A stretch of 64,000 nt of DNA from Flavimarina sp. Hel_I_48 (GCF_000733945.1 NZ_JPOL01000002.1:1489001-1553000), one strand, 5' to 3'. Positions 1 to 8,650 are shown, numbered from the stretch's first letter. The notes: generated by a model from the letters alone, not told the origin. Numbers and translations are program-made.

Positions 1-294
1 ACGAGTAGGTACATAGGATCACTCGTTTCAGACATTCACCGCAATATTTTAAAGGGCGGCATTTATATTTACCCTACAAGCTCCATAAAAGCGCAGGGCA
101 AACTACGCCTACTTTATGAGTGCAACCCCATGGCATTTATCGTTGAGCAGGCGGGCGGCAGCGCAAGTGACGGCCATAAGCGCATTCTCGATATTGAGCC
201 CAGTGAACTTCATGAACGCTGTGCCTTTTTCTGCGGAAGTAAAAATATGATGGAAACTGCGGAAGATTTTATGAAATCCCCCTTAGCAAAATAG
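1..294 (+). CDS. fbp: fructose-1,6-bisphosphatase class 1, C-terminal fragment (cut by window edge)
   Basis: The reading frame is open from base 1 and ends at the stop at 292-294. It encodes about 97 residues beginning [20 protein letters not shown]. This matches the conserved segment of class 1 fructose-1,6-bisphosphatases (RYIGSLVxDxHRNxLKGGIYxYP), followed by the usual [11 protein letters not shown] stretch that contributes to substrate and metal binding near the C-terminus. The enzyme removes the 1-phosphate from fructose-1,6-bisphosphate in cytosolic gluconeogenesis. The start lies outside the window. The gene converges on the TerB-like gene with only 8 bases between their ends and no obvious terminator. 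Confidence 0.95.
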   Translation, partial: TSRYIGSLVSDIHRNILKGGIYIYPTSSIKAQGKLRLLYECNPMAFIVEQAGGSASDGHKRILDIEPSELHERCAFFCGSKNMMETAEDFMKSPLAK

Positions 295-302
295 GATCAA
301 TC

Positions 303-725
303 TTATTTATTGAGTAGGTATTGGTAATCCTCAAAATCGACCCCACCGCTAAATATTTGAATAGAACGCTTGATTAGTTTCTGGGCGGTTTCTGCATTAA
401 AGCCAAGACCTATGGCATATTTTTCTATAAGAAAACGCTCATGGTCGTCTATACCGTGATCAGCAAAAATCATCTGAAAGAGATCATGCAGGCGCTCAAG
501 TCGTTTTTCGGTAGTATTGGGTGGATTTATGGGGAATTTGGTTGGATTTTCAAGAACCTCAATATATTCAGATTCATCAATATCAAGTTTAACGGCAAAG
601 CGCTTTAAGAGGGTTTCCTCTTCAGGGCCTATTTCACCATCTACAGTAGCCATGTTGGCAATTGCGGCAAAGTGACCTAAATTTCTGCGGTGCTCGCCGC
701 TATCGAATAAATCTGTAAAAGACAT
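303..725 (-). CDS. TerB-like (tellurite-resistance B fold) protein
   Basis: This 140-residue soluble, helical protein has no signal peptide. Two acidic helical repeats are visible: ANMATVDGEIGPEEETLLKR near residues 23-42 and MIFADHGIDDHERFLIEKYA near 85-104. Each carries the D-G-x-I/D-x-x-E pattern of the TerB domain, which binds divalent metal in characterised TerB proteins. Single-domain TerB proteins are common in Bacteroidota and their role is not defined. I would not infer tellurite resistance, since no other ter gene is nearby. It is monocistronic and convergent with fbp. The ATG at 725 is the only reasonable start. Confidence 0.75.
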   Translation of the reverse strand: MSFTDLFDSGEHRRNLGHFAAIANMATVDGEIGPEEETLLKRFAVKLDIDESEYIEVLENPTKFPINPPNTTEKRLERLHDLFQMIFADHGIDDHERFLIEKYAIGLGFNAETAQKLIKRSIQIFSGGVDFEDYQYLLNK

Positions 726-955
726 AAGTAATTTTTAAGAGGTCAAATATAGGAATTCGACAGGTGTTGGGAAATTAAAATCTCATTAATTTAAAGATGC
801 AATAAACATCCAGAAATGGTCAAAAACCTGGTTATTTGAGGCCGTTTTTAGCACTTTATACCTAATTTTTTCTTAATCCTTATCACCGTGTTGCCCCCAA
901 TACTTAATTTCAATAACTAGCCCTAGCATAAAACTATTCATTCCTAAAATTCCAC

Positions 956-1972
956 ATGCCTTTACTAGAATTCAATACAAAAGGGATTTATTGTCCGCCC
1001 GCAAAAGTATATCTGGACCCCTGGAAACCTGTTGACAAAGCCATTATTTCACACGGTCACGCAGACCACAGCCGCTGGGGTCATAAACAATATATTACGC
1101 ACCATACAAACGTTCCCATCATTAAACACCGCTTGGGCGACATAGAAGTAACCGGAAAAGCCTACAACGAGACATTTGTGATCAACAACGTGAAGTTTAG
1201 TTTTCACCCTGCCGGGCACATCATTGGGAGTTCTCAGATTCGTGTGGAGCACAAAGGCGAAGTCTGGGTATTTACCGGGGATTACAAGACCGAAAACGAC
1301 GGTGTGGCAGTTCCCTATGAACCTATAAAATGCGATACGTTTATTACGGAATGCACCTTTGGCCTACCAGCTTTTAAGTGGGTTCCTCAGGAAGAAGTTT
1401 TTGAAGATATCAACAACTGGTGGGCAACCAATAAAGCGGAGGGAAAAACCTCGATCCTTTTTGGCTATTCCCTGGGGAAAGCCCAGCGTTTGCTAAAATA
1501 TTTAAATCCAGAAATAGGAAAGATTTACACCCATGGCGCCATCGAAAACATGACCGAGGTCGTGCGCCCTTTTATAGACATGCCACCCACAGAACGCATC
1601 ACACGGGAAACCGACAAAAAAGCGATCGCCGGGAATATGGTTTTGGCACCGCCCAGTGCACACGGCAGCACCTGGATCAGGAAAATGGTACCTTATGTAA
1701 CGGGCTCTGCCAGTGGCTGGATGACTTTCCGCGGAGCGCGAAGAAGACGTGCCATTGATAAAGGTTTTGTACTATCTGACCATTGTGACTGGCCCGGACT
1801 GTTAGAAAGTATCAAAGAAACCGGCGCCGAAAAAATAATAAGTACCCATGGCTATAGCGATATTTTCTCTCGCTATCTGCGCGAGCAGGGCTACGATGCC
1901 CGTACCGAAGCCACACAGTATGAAGGCGAACTCGCAGAACTGGACAGTAAAAAAGAGGCTGAGGAGGCGTAA
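956..1972 (+). CDS. ligase-associated DNA exonuclease, metallo-beta-lactamase fold
   Basis: This 338-residue cytosolic protein has the metallo-beta-lactamase metal motif HGHADH at 33-38, a second-shell HPAGH at 84-88, TGDYK at 107-111 and a late STHGYSD motif near residue 297. This is the layout of the SNM1/CPSF-like exonuclease found beside ATP-dependent ligases and Lhr-core helicases in many bacteria. The family resects DNA using divalent metal. It is the first gene of the repair cluster (exonuclease, ligase, helicase, PdeM). The 131-base gap to the ligase is almost filled by a C-rich palindromic repeat, so co-transcription would run through a strong hairpin. The start is the ATG at 956, because the frame is not open upstream. 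Confidence 0.9.
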   Translation: MPLLEFNTKGIYCPPAKVYLDPWKPVDKAIISHGHADHSRWGHKQYITHHTNVPIIKHRLGDIEVTGKAYNETFVINNVKFSFHPAGHIIGSSQIRVEHKGEVWVFTGDYKTENDGVAVPYEPIKCDTFITECTFGLPAFKWVPQEEVFEDINNWWATNKAEGKTSILFGYSLGKAQRLLKYLNPEIGKIYTHGAIENMTEVVRPFIDMPPTERITRETDKKAIAGNMVLAPPSAHGSTWIRKMVPYVTGSASGWMTFRGARRRRAIDKGFVLSDHCDWPGLLESIKETGAEKIISTHGYSDIFSRYLREQGYDARTEATQYEGELAELDSKKEAEEA

Positions 1973-2079
1973 ATCCCCCTAACCCTCAAAGGGGGGACTT
2001 TAATTCTTTGAATTTTAAAAGGCTCCCCTCTTTTTCAAGGAGGGAAAATTTTCCGCTTGCGGAAAGAGGGGTGGTTGCA
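1973..2079. repeat. C-rich palindromic doublet, copy R1
   Basis: The element starts directly after the exonuclease stop with a short C-rich arm (CCCCCTAACCCTCAAAGGGG). An AT-rich spacer follows, then a longer unit from GGCTCCCCTC to GAGGGGTGGTT that contains an internal stem TTCCGC/GCGGAA. It has the same architecture as the copies at 3763-3906 and 4289-4446: an inverted unit, a spacer and a direct unit. It could fold in RNA and attenuate or stabilise the exonuclease-ligase transcript (inference). Confidence 0.8.
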
Positions 2080-2103
2080 GTTTAAAACAAGTTACAAGAC
2101 AAA

Positions 2104-3735
2104 ATGAAGAAATTTGCCCAATTAATAAAAACACTTGATAGTACCAATAAAACCAATCTTAAGGTTGAGGCGCTGGCCCAGTATTTTCGGGAGGCTGACG
2201 ATGATGATAAAATCTGGACGATCGCCATTCTCTCGCACCGCCGCCCACCGCGACCTGTAAACACCACGTTGTTGCGTATGTGGGCTACAGAACTTGCCGG
2301 GATCCCATTGTGGTTGTTTGAAGAAAGCTACCATATTGTAGGTGATCTTGCAGAGACCATTGCGCTGATTATTCCCGCTTCAAGCGAAAGTTCTGAAAAA
2401 AGTCTTACTCAGTTTCTGGAAGAAATCCTGGCCTTAAAAAAGAAACCGGAAGACGATAAACGCGAATACCTTTTTGAAAACTGGACAAACCTCAACTATT
2501 ATGAGCGTTTTGTCTTTTCAAAACTGATCACCGGCAGCTTCCGTATTGGGGTAAGTCAGAAATTGATGACGCGGGCGCTTTCAAAAGCAACCGAAATTGA
2601 TGAAGATATCCTGGCCTATAAACTCATGGGAAGTTGGACACCACAGAACACGACCTATCAGAAGTTGATTCTGGAAACGAACGAAGAGGATTATCTTTCA
2701 AAACCCTACCCTTTTTACCTTGCCTACGCCATTGAAGGCGAACCTGAAGATCTGGGTTCTGTTTCAGACTGGTTTTTAGAACATAAATGGGATGGTATAC
2801 GCGCACAGGTTATCCTGCGCAATGAAGAGGTTTTTGTCTGGTCGCGTGGGGAAGAACTGGTGACCGACAAGTATCCCGAGTTTCAGGATTTTGTGGGCGT
2901 GATTCCTGATGGAACGGTAATGGACGGAGAACTGCTGCCATTCCCCAAAGGGAAAATAGGCAGTTTTAACGATCTGCAAAAGCGCATAGGCCGCAAAACC
3001 ATTTCTAAAAATTTACTGGCCAAAGTCCCCGTTCGTCTAAAAGCATATGATCTTTTAGAATGGAAGGGCGAGGATATTCGTGATCAGCCTTTCGCCGAAC
3101 GCCGGAAACTTTTAGAACAACTTATTAAAAAAATCAACACTCCTGAATTGCCTCTGGAACTTTCCGAAACCATGCATTTTGACTCCTGGGAAGAAGCCGC
3201 TGAAGAACGCGAACGTTCCCGGGAAGTCCTTTCGGAAGGATTGATGCTAAAGCGGAAAGACTCTCCTTACCTTGTGGGCCGCAAAAAAGGCGACTGGTGG
3301 AAATGGAAGGTTGATCCCCTTACCATAGACGCCGTTCTCACCTATGCGATGCGCGGCCATGGCCGGCGTACCAATCTATTTACAGATTATACTTTCGGGC
3401 TTTGGGATGAAAAAAAAGAGGAACTGGTCACTTTTGCAAAAGCCTACTCGGGACTTACAGATAAAGAATTCCGAAGTCTTGATGCGTGGATCAAAAAAAA
3501 TATACTTGAACGGTTTGGCCCCGTTCGCAGCGTAACACCGTATCATGTTTTTGAGATCGGTTTTGAGGGTATCGCGCCTTCCGGCAGGCATAAAAGTGGG
3601 GTTGCCACACGTTTCCCACGTATGCTGCGCTGGCGAAAGGACAAGAAGATCGAAGAAGCTAACTCACTGGAGGATTTAAAAGCACTCATTCCCACCGCAG
3701 CAAAAGAGTCTGCAAAAAGGACAAAAGAATCCTGA
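2104..3735 (+). CDS. ATP-dependent DNA ligase
   Basis: This 543-residue protein has an N-terminal helical DNA-binding domain (about 1-195), then the nucleotidyltransferase domain. The active-site lysine is K228 in the motif EHKWDGIRAQ, and MDGELL further on corresponds to motif III. An OB-fold domain follows (WWKWKVDPLTIDAVL and downstream). It carries none of the primase-polymerase or phosphoesterase domains of LigD. The family seals 5'-phosphate/3'-OH nicks with ATP, alongside the essential NAD-dependent LigA. Its place between the MBL exonuclease and the Lhr helicase/PdeM pair is the standard ligase-associated repair cluster, most likely for break or gap repair. Confidence 0.95.
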   Translation: MKKFAQLIKTLDSTNKTNLKVEALAQYFREADDDDKIWTIAILSHRRPPRPVNTTLLRMWATELAGIPLWLFEESYHIVGDLAETIALIIPASSESSEKSLTQFLEEILALKKKPEDDKREYLFENWTNLNYYERFVFSKLITGSFRIGVSQKLMTRALSKATEIDEDILAYKLMGSWTPQNTTYQKLILETNEEDYLSKPYPFYLAYAIEGEPEDLGSVSDWFLEHKWDGIRAQVILRNEEVFVWSRGEELVTDKYPEFQDFVGVIPDGTVMDGELLPFPKGKIGSFNDLQKRIGRKTISKNLLAKVPVRLKAYDLLEWKGEDIRDQPFAERRKLLEQLIKKINTPELPLELSETMHFDSWEEAAEERERSREVLSEGLMLKRKDSPYLVGRKKGDWWKWKVDPLTIDAVLTYAMRGHGRRTNLFTDYTFGLWDEKKEELVTFAKAYSGLTDKEFRSLDAWIKKNILERFGPVRSVTPYHVFEIGFEGIAPSGRHKSGVATRFPRMLRWRKDKKIEEANSLEDLKALIPTAAKESAKRTKES

Positions 3736-3762
3736 TTGTTTTTTTAAGATAGTTGCGTATTA

Positions 3763-3906
3763 AACCCTTCCGTCAGCGCGAGCGCTGCCACCTTCCCTTC
3801 AAAAGGGAAGGAGCTTTTAAAAATCTCAGATTTTCACTTTTTTTGGGCTCTCCTCCTTTTTAAGGAGGAGAAAATTTCAGCTTTGCTGAAAGAGAGGTGG
3901 TTTTTT
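3763..3906. repeat. C-rich palindromic doublet, copy R2 (left flank of DUF559 gene)
   Basis: The left unit (CCTTCCGTCAG to GGGAAGGAGC) is inverted relative to the right unit (GGCTCTCCTCC to GAGAGGTGGTT), with about 30 AT-rich bases between them. Each unit has its own stem. The right unit pairs CTCCTCC with GGAGGAG and TTCAGC with GCTGAA. The left unit is close to the reverse complement of the unit at about 34091-34144, some 30 kb away, with differences mainly in the loop. The element ends about 15 bases before the DUF559 start codon. Confidence 0.85.
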
Positions 3907-3922
3907 CTTAAGTTTATTGCTC

Positions 3923-4288
3923 ATGAAACGTAAAATACATAACCTCAAACATCTAAAATCTTTTAGAAAAGACCTTAGGAACAAAGGAACTTCCGCAGAA
4001 GCCTATCTTTGGAAACACCTAAAAAATTCTCGTCTCAGGGACAGAAAATTTAGACGACAGCACAGTATAGAAAATTATATTGTAGACTTTTACTGTCCAA
4101 AAGAGCAACTGATTATTGAACTTGATGGAGCGGTTCATTTCAATGCAACTGCAGAAGAAAAAGATAACCTTAGAACAGAAAAATTAGAACAGTTAGGATT
4201 TACGGTAATTCGGTTTGAGAATAGGATGGTTTTTGATTTTTTGCCTTCTGTTTTAAAAGAAATTGAGGATTGTTTTAAACAGCATTGA
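3923..4288 (+). CDS. DUF559 domain endonuclease-like protein (Vsr/PD-(D/E)XK superfamily)
   Basis: This is a 121-residue protein from the ATG at 3923 (an in-frame TTG lies 6 bases upstream). The fold signature is RRQHSIENYIVDFYCPKEQL followed by IIELDGAVHF. D55, E66 and D68 are the likely metal-binding acidic residues, as in Vsr-like very short patch repair endonucleases. The N-terminus is very basic (RKIHNLKHLKSFRKDLRNK), which suits DNA binding. DUF559 proteins have no firmly established substrate. This gene breaks the otherwise standard order ligase-helicase and is flanked on both sides by large palindromic doublets. That suggests it arrived together with the repeats. It has no other domain and no signal peptide. 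Confidence 0.85.
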   Translation: MKRKIHNLKHLKSFRKDLRNKGTSAEAYLWKHLKNSRLRDRKFRRQHSIENYIVDFYCPKEQLIIELDGAVHFNATAEEKDNLRTEKLEQLGFTVIRFENRMVFDFLPSVLKEIEDCFKQH

Positions 4289-4446
4289 TGACCCCTCCGG
4301 CTTCCGCTGAAAAAGCGGAAGCCACCTCCCCTTGAAAAAAGGGGAGAAGCCAAAAAAGTGAAAATCTAAGATTTTCATTCATTTTAAAAGGCTCCCCTCC
4401 TTTTCAAGGAGGGGAAAATTTCAGCTTTGCTGAAAGAGGGGTGGTT
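4289..4446. repeat. C-rich palindromic doublet, copy R3 (right flank of DUF559 gene)
   Basis: The left unit begins directly after the DUF559 stop (ACCCCTCCGGCTTCCGCTG and onward, stem CGGCTTCCGC/GCGGAAGCC) and is followed by CCACCTCCCC/GGGGAGAAGCC. An AT-rich spacer of about 37 bases contains its own small palindrome AAAATCTAAGATTTT. The right unit runs from GGCTCCCCTCC to GAGGGGTGGTT. Compared with R2, the right-unit stem changes from CTCCTCC/GGAGGAG to CCCCTCC/GGAGGGG, a compensatory change that keeps the pairing. The helicase start codon lies about 50 bases downstream. Confidence 0.85.
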
Positions 4447-4494
4447 ACCCACCTATTATTATATTATCTTCACAATACCCTATCTTCAACAAAA

Positions 4495-6963
4495 ATGACC
4501 CAAAATCAATTGATTTCCCTGGCTTCCGGCTGGTTTAAAAGCCAATCCTGGAAACCTTTTCCTTTCCAGAAAGAAACCTGGAAAGCCTTTCTAAAGGGTA
4601 AAAACGGACTTCTGAATGCACCTACGGGCAGTGGGAAAACTTATGCCTTGTGGATTCCCATCGTACTTGATTATATTAAGAACAACCCTGAATACAAGAC
4701 CAAACGCAAAAAAGGCCTCAAAGCGATCTGGATCACACCACTGCGCGCATTATCAGTTGAAATCTCACAGGCTTCACAGCGTTTTGCGGATGATCTGGAA
4801 ACCCAACTTGAAGTGGGCATACGCACGGGCGATACGCCATTAAAAGAACGGGCAAAGCAGAAAAAAAACATGCCAGACCTGCTCATTACCACGCCCGAAA
4901 GTCTGCATTTGCTCCTTTCCTCTAAAAATTATGACAAAACGTTTAAGGATTGCTCTGCCATTGTCATTGATGAGTGGCACGAATTACTGGGCACAAAACG
5001 TGGCGTTCAGATAGAACTTGCACTTTCCCGACTCAAAACCATTGCGCCCAGGTTGCGCATCTGGGGAATTTCGGCGACTATTGGCAATCTGGAACAGGCC
5101 CAGGATGTACTTTTGGGACCAGAATCCCCGGCATTGAAAAACTCGGTGATGATCAAGGCAGATCTTGATAAAAAATATCAGGTGGAGAGTATCATTCCGG
5201 AAACGATGGAAACCTTCCCCTGGCGTGGCCATATGGGGCTGCACCTTATTGATGAGGTCGTTCCCATTTTACATGCAAGCAAATCAACATTGCTTTTTAC
5301 AAATACCAGGGCGCAGTGCGAACTTTGGTTCCAGAAATTAATGGCAAAATATCCCGAATTTGCCGGTGATGTGGCCATGCACCACGGGAGCATCAATAAA
5401 GAAACCCGCCTGTGGGTTGAAGATGCCATTCGCAATGAAAGCCTCAAAGCGGTAATTTGTACCTCAAGCCTTGATCTGGGTGTGGATTTTGCCCCGGTGG
5501 AAACCATTATCCAGATAGGCGGCCCCAAAGGTGTGGCGCGCTTTTTACAACGTGCCGGGCGAAGCGGCCACCAACCGGGAAAGACCAGTGTAATTCACTT
5601 TTTGCCCACGCATGCCATTGAGCTTATTGAAGCATCCGCGCTGGGCAAAGCGGTAAAACATCAGGTGGTAGAAGATCGTATTCCGTATTTATTGAGCTTT
5701 GATGTGCTCGTGCAGTACCTTTCTACGCTGGCAGTTTCCAATGGTTTTTTTCCGAAGGAAATCTGGCCAGAGATAAAGTCCACATTCTGCTTTCAAGCAA
5801 TAAGCGAAGACCAGTGGCGATGGATACTCAATTTTGTTACTAAAGGAAGTCAGTCGTTGCAAAGCTACGATGAGTACAAAAAAATTGAGATTGAAGAGGA
5901 TGGAAAGTTCAAGATCAACAACCGCGGGTTTGCCATGCGCCACCGGTTGCAAATAGGTACGATCGTTAGTGATGCCACACTGGCGGTAAAATTTTTATCT
6001 GGCGGCTATGTGGGCACGCTGGAAGAGTGGTTTATCTCAAAACTAAAACCGGGCGATGTATTTACGTTTGCCGGCAAAAATCTCGAACTATATCGCATCA
6101 AAGGCATGCAGGTTCTGGTCAAAAAAGCCAAAACCAAAAAACAGGCGAAGGTAGTGAGCTGGATGGGCGGCCGCATGACGCTTTCTGCACAAATGAGCGA
6201 ACTCTTGCGGCAGGAATTGTACTCGGCAAACGAGCCTATTGAAAATCAGACGCGCGAACTAAAGGCACTTTCTCACATTTTTAAGCGTCAAAAACAAGAA
6301 TCTATCATTCCCAATGCAGATCAATTTTTAATTGAAATGTTTAAAAGCAGGGAAGGTTTTCACCATATTTTTTATGCGTTTGAAGGTCGTTTTGTGCATG
6401 AGGCGCTGGGCAGTTTGCTGGCCTACCGTATTAGTTTGCTTTCCCCTATTTCCTTTTCACTGGCGTTTAATGATTATGGTTTTGAGATCCTTTCTGATCA
6501 GGAAATCGATATGCAACAGGTCATTGACAACAATTTATTTTCTTCGGAATACCTGCTGGAAGACCTTCAGAAAAGCCTCAATGCCACGGAAATGGCCCGC
6601 CGGAAATTTAGGGATGTCGCGGTCATCTCTGGGATGGTTTTTACCGGATATCCCGGAAAAATGGTCAAAAACAAGCATTTACAGGGTAATTCCCAGCTGC
6701 TTTTTGACGTTTTTCGGGATTTTGAACCTGATAATTTATTGTACCAACAAGCCTACCGCGAGACCTTTGAGCACCAACTGGAAGAAGGACGCTTGCGCCT
6801 TGCGCTAGAACGTATTGAAACCCAGACCATCGTGGTCAAACATTGTAAAAAGGCAACGCCTTTTTCCTTTCCTATCATTACAGACCGTCTCCGCGAAAAA
6901 TTGACCAGCGAGAAACTTGAAGACCGTATCAAGAATATGCTTAAATATTTAGATAAGATTTAG
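4495..6963 (+). CDS. ligase-associated DEXH-box DNA helicase (Lhr-core type)
   Basis: This is an 822-residue protein from the ATG at 4495. A GTG-initiated 18-residue extension is possible but would be encoded by the end of repeat R3, so I reject it. Walker A is APTGSGKT at 42-49. Next come the DEWH box (VIDEWHELLG), ISATIGN as motif III and QRAGRSGHQPG as motif VI. The C-terminal half carries the winged-helix and Lhr-core region. Lhr-core enzymes are 3'-5' ssDNA translocases and RNA:DNA or DNA helicases. In the ligase-associated cluster the helicase is expected to act with the exonuclease and ligase. It is co-directional with pdeM, 201 bases downstream. Confidence 0.93.
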   Translation: MTQNQLISLASGWFKSQSWKPFPFQKETWKAFLKGKNGLLNAPTGSGKTYALWIPIVLDYIKNNPEYKTKRKKGLKAIWITPLRALSVEISQASQRFADDLETQLEVGIRTGDTPLKERAKQKKNMPDLLITTPESLHLLLSSKNYDKTFKDCSAIVIDEWHELLGTKRGVQIELALSRLKTIAPRLRIWGISATIGNLEQAQDVLLGPESPALKNSVMIKADLDKKYQVESIIPETMETFPWRGHMGLHLIDEVVPILHASKSTLLFTNTRAQCELWFQKLMAKYPEFAGDVAMHHGSINKETRLWVEDAIRNESLKAVICTSSLDLGVDFAPVETIIQIGGPKGVARFLQRAGRSGHQPGKTSVIHFLPTHAIELIEASALGKAVKHQVVEDRIPYLLSFDVLVQYLSTLAVSNGFFPKEIWPEIKSTFCFQAISEDQWRWILNFVTKGSQSLQSYDEYKKIEIEEDGKFKINNRGFAMRHRLQIGTIVSDATLAVKFLSGGYVGTLEEWFISKLKPGDVFTFAGKNLELYRIKGMQVLVKKAKTKKQAKVVSWMGGRMTLSAQMSELLRQELYSANEPIENQTRELKALSHIFKRQKQESIIPNADQFLIEMFKSREGFHHIFYAFEGRFVHEALGSLLAYRISLLSPISFSLAFNDYGFEILSDQEIDMQQVIDNNLFSSEYLLEDLQKSLNATEMARRKFRDVAVISGMVFTGYPGKMVKNKHLQGNSQLLFDVFRDFEPDNLLYQQAYRETFEHQLEEGRLRLALERIETQTIVVKHCKKATPFSFPIITDRLREKLTSEKLEDRIKNMLKYLDKI

Positions 6964-7030
6964 TTTGCTCCTCCTAACATGGTCTTCCTCTCGTCGTAAC
7001 TCCTCGTCGGAGACAATAGGGGGAACTCTT
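6964..7030. repeat. pyrimidine-rich repeat remnant after the helicase
   Basis: Directly after the helicase stop, a tract rich in CTCCTC and TCCTCTC motifs ends in AATAGGGGGAA. It resembles the tract after the symporter gene (38143-38206), which has CTCCCC, TTCCTCTCCC, GTCGTCGG and AGGAGGGGGAA in the same order. I read both as decayed members of a dispersed intergenic family. The similarity is partial and judged by eye. Confidence 0.4.
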
Positions 7031-7164
7031 ACGGTTATGGGAAAAATAAAATGCTGAAAATAGAGTGTGATCTTTCGTCACTGCTGAAAATAACGGTTCT
7101 GGCGAGATGACTATCGGAAATTATTATGGGCTTTTGGGTAAAAAACCCCAACTTTGCAGTTGCT

Positions 7165-7800
7165 ATGTATCAAGAGATTTCAATTCATAACCATTCCTTT
7201 TTGCTTCATCCCTGTGGCGTTATTTTCTGGAAGGAAAAAAGAATGTTGCTCATCGCGGATGTGCATCTGGGCAAGGTTTCCCATTTCAGAAAATTTGGAA
7301 GTGCCGTGCCACAGCAGGCCGTTGATTCCAATTTTAATGCACTCACGCGTGTGGTAGAGGATTTTGAACCAGAAATTGTCTGTTTTCTGGGTGATCTTTT
7401 CCACAGTTCGTTTAATAAAGAATGGCTGCTTTTTGAAAAATGGATTCATACCCGCAATGAGAAATTCATTCTGGTAGCGGGCAACCACGATATCATTTCG
7501 CCTTTTCATTATGAAGCTGTAGGCATGGAAATCGCTTCAGAACTTGTGATAGGTGATTTTTTACTTACTCACCACCCTACCGAGCGTGACGGCTTCTTTA
7601 ATTTTTCGGGACATATTCATCCCGGTATTCGATTGAGCGGTCTGGGCAGGCAAACGCTAAAACTTTCCTGCTTTTTTAAGTCGGAAAATCAGCTGATTTT
7701 GCCTGCTTTTGGCACTTTTACAGGTAATTATTACCTCAAACCCGAACCGGGAGATGCCGTTTTTGCAATCACAAAAAATGAAGTGATACAGGTGTATTAA
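7165..7800 (+). CDS. pdeM: ligase-associated DNA damage response endonuclease PdeM (metallophosphoesterase)
   Basis: This is a 211-residue protein from the ATG at 7165. An in-frame ATG 13 codons upstream (7126) gives an atypical N-terminus. Calcineurin-like metallophosphoesterase motifs are in order: ADVHLGK (31-37, D32/H34), FLGDLFHS (about 76-83), GNHD (about 107-110), LTHHP and GHIHPG. The family (MPE/PdeM) is a manganese-dependent nuclease or phosphoesterase that co-occurs with the Lhr-core helicase, MBL exonuclease and ATP-dependent ligase. It completes the four-gene repair set here. No gene follows until the DUF1080 gene, which has its own candidate promoter. Confidence 0.92.
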   Translation: MYQEISIHNHSFLLHPCGVIFWKEKRMLLIADVHLGKVSHFRKFGSAVPQQAVDSNFNALTRVVEDFEPEIVCFLGDLFHSSFNKEWLLFEKWIHTRNEKFILVAGNHDIISPFHYEAVGMEIASELVIGDFLLTHHPTERDGFFNFSGHIHPGIRLSGLGRQTLKLSCFFKSENQLILPAFGTFTGNYYLKPEPGDAVFAITKNEVIQVY

Positions 7801-7920
7801 AAAAGCTTTGCACATGCTGCTTGAGACTAATATTAAATAACACGAGTGCACAATAGTATGGCTTCGACAATAATTCTATCAAATATCTAAATAACATAAT
7901 TATTTAGAATAAAAATTATA

Positions 7921-7928
7921 TATATTTG
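7921..7928 (+). promoter_or_regulatory. candidate -7 box (TATATTTG) upstream of DUF1080 gene
   Basis: TATATTTG fits the Bacteroidota primary sigma factor -7 consensus TAnnTTTG and lies 53 bases upstream of the DUF1080 ATG in an AT-rich gap. No TTG at the -33 position is evident, so support is moderate. Confidence 0.45.
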
Positions 7929-7981
7929 AGAATATGGATATTAATTATCAAAAATCTATAACTACTATTTAATTTTACTTG

Positions 7982-8650
7982 ATGAAAATATTGTCTACTC
8001 TTACCTTTTTAAGTCTTCTTCTTTTTTTGCCCAAAACAGATCAAAAACCACTTTTTAACGGAAAAGATTTAACGGGATGGCATATGGACGTACCTGACCT
8101 GGATAATAAAACCTCCACTAAAAAGCCCTTTATAGTGCGTGATGGAATGCTTGTGAGCCTGGGCGAGCCCCGTGGACATTTAATAACTGACGCCGTTTAT
8201 AAAAATTTTCAGTTAGAAGTAGAATACCGCTTTCCTGGAGCTCCAGGCAATTGTGGTGTTTTAGTGCATGCATCTACCCCCAGGGCTCTTTACGATATGT
8301 TTCCGAAATCGATTGAGGTACAGATGGAACATGGCAATGCAGGCGATTTCTGGTGTATTATAGAAGATATTGAAGTAGAGAATATGGAAGCAAAACGCGG
8401 CCCAAAAGCGGAATGGGGTATTACAGAAGGTAAGGGAAGGCGTATTGAAAACCTGACCACAAACTCTGAAAAACAGCTTGGAGAATGGAATAAAATGATC
8501 ATAAGGTGCAAAGCAGATTCGATCAAAGTGTGGGTAAATGGTGACCTGGTCAACGAAGGTTTCAACTGCAGTGCGCAGGAAGGCCATATTGCATTACAAG
8601 CCGAGGGAGCAGAGGTTATCTTTAAGCAAGTGGCACTAACACAGCTTTAA
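7982..8650 (+). CDS. secreted DUF1080 (3-keto-disaccharide hydrolase domain) protein
   Basis: This is a 222-residue protein from the ATG at 7982. A hydrophobic N-terminal signal (ILSTLTFLSLLLFLP) is followed by one DUF1080/3-keto-disaccharide hydrolase domain. Hallmarks are PLFNGKDLTGW at its start, NCGVLVHAS, SIEVQMEHG, and GHIALQAEGAEVIFKQVAL at the end. Members of this concanavalin-like family cleave 3-keto-glycosides in oxidative glycan breakdown, and some only bind sugars. It is the first of three co-directional genes (DUF1080, SUMF1-like, Gfo/Idh/MocA), which suggests a periplasmic keto-sugar pathway. The actual substrate cannot be read from the sequence. Confidence 0.88.
   Translation: MKILSTLTFLSLLLFLPKTDQKPLFNGKDLTGWHMDVPDLDNKTSTKKPFIVRDGMLVSLGEPRGHLITDAVYKNFQLEVEYRFPGAPGNCGVLVHASTPRALYDMFPKSIEVQMEHGNAGDFWCIIEDIEVENMEAKRGPKAEWGITEGKGRRIENLTTNSEKQLGEWNKMIIRCKADSIKVWVNGDLVNEGFNCSAQEGHIALQAEGAEVIFKQVALTQL

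Noticed and set aside
303..725. Tellurite-resistance operon
   Set aside because: Only a single TerB-like domain gene is present; no terC, terD or terZ neighbour was found.
4441..4494. GTG-initiated extension of the Lhr-type helicase
   Set aside because: It overlaps the edge of repeat R3 and lacks similarity to family N-termini; the ATG at 4495 is the better start.
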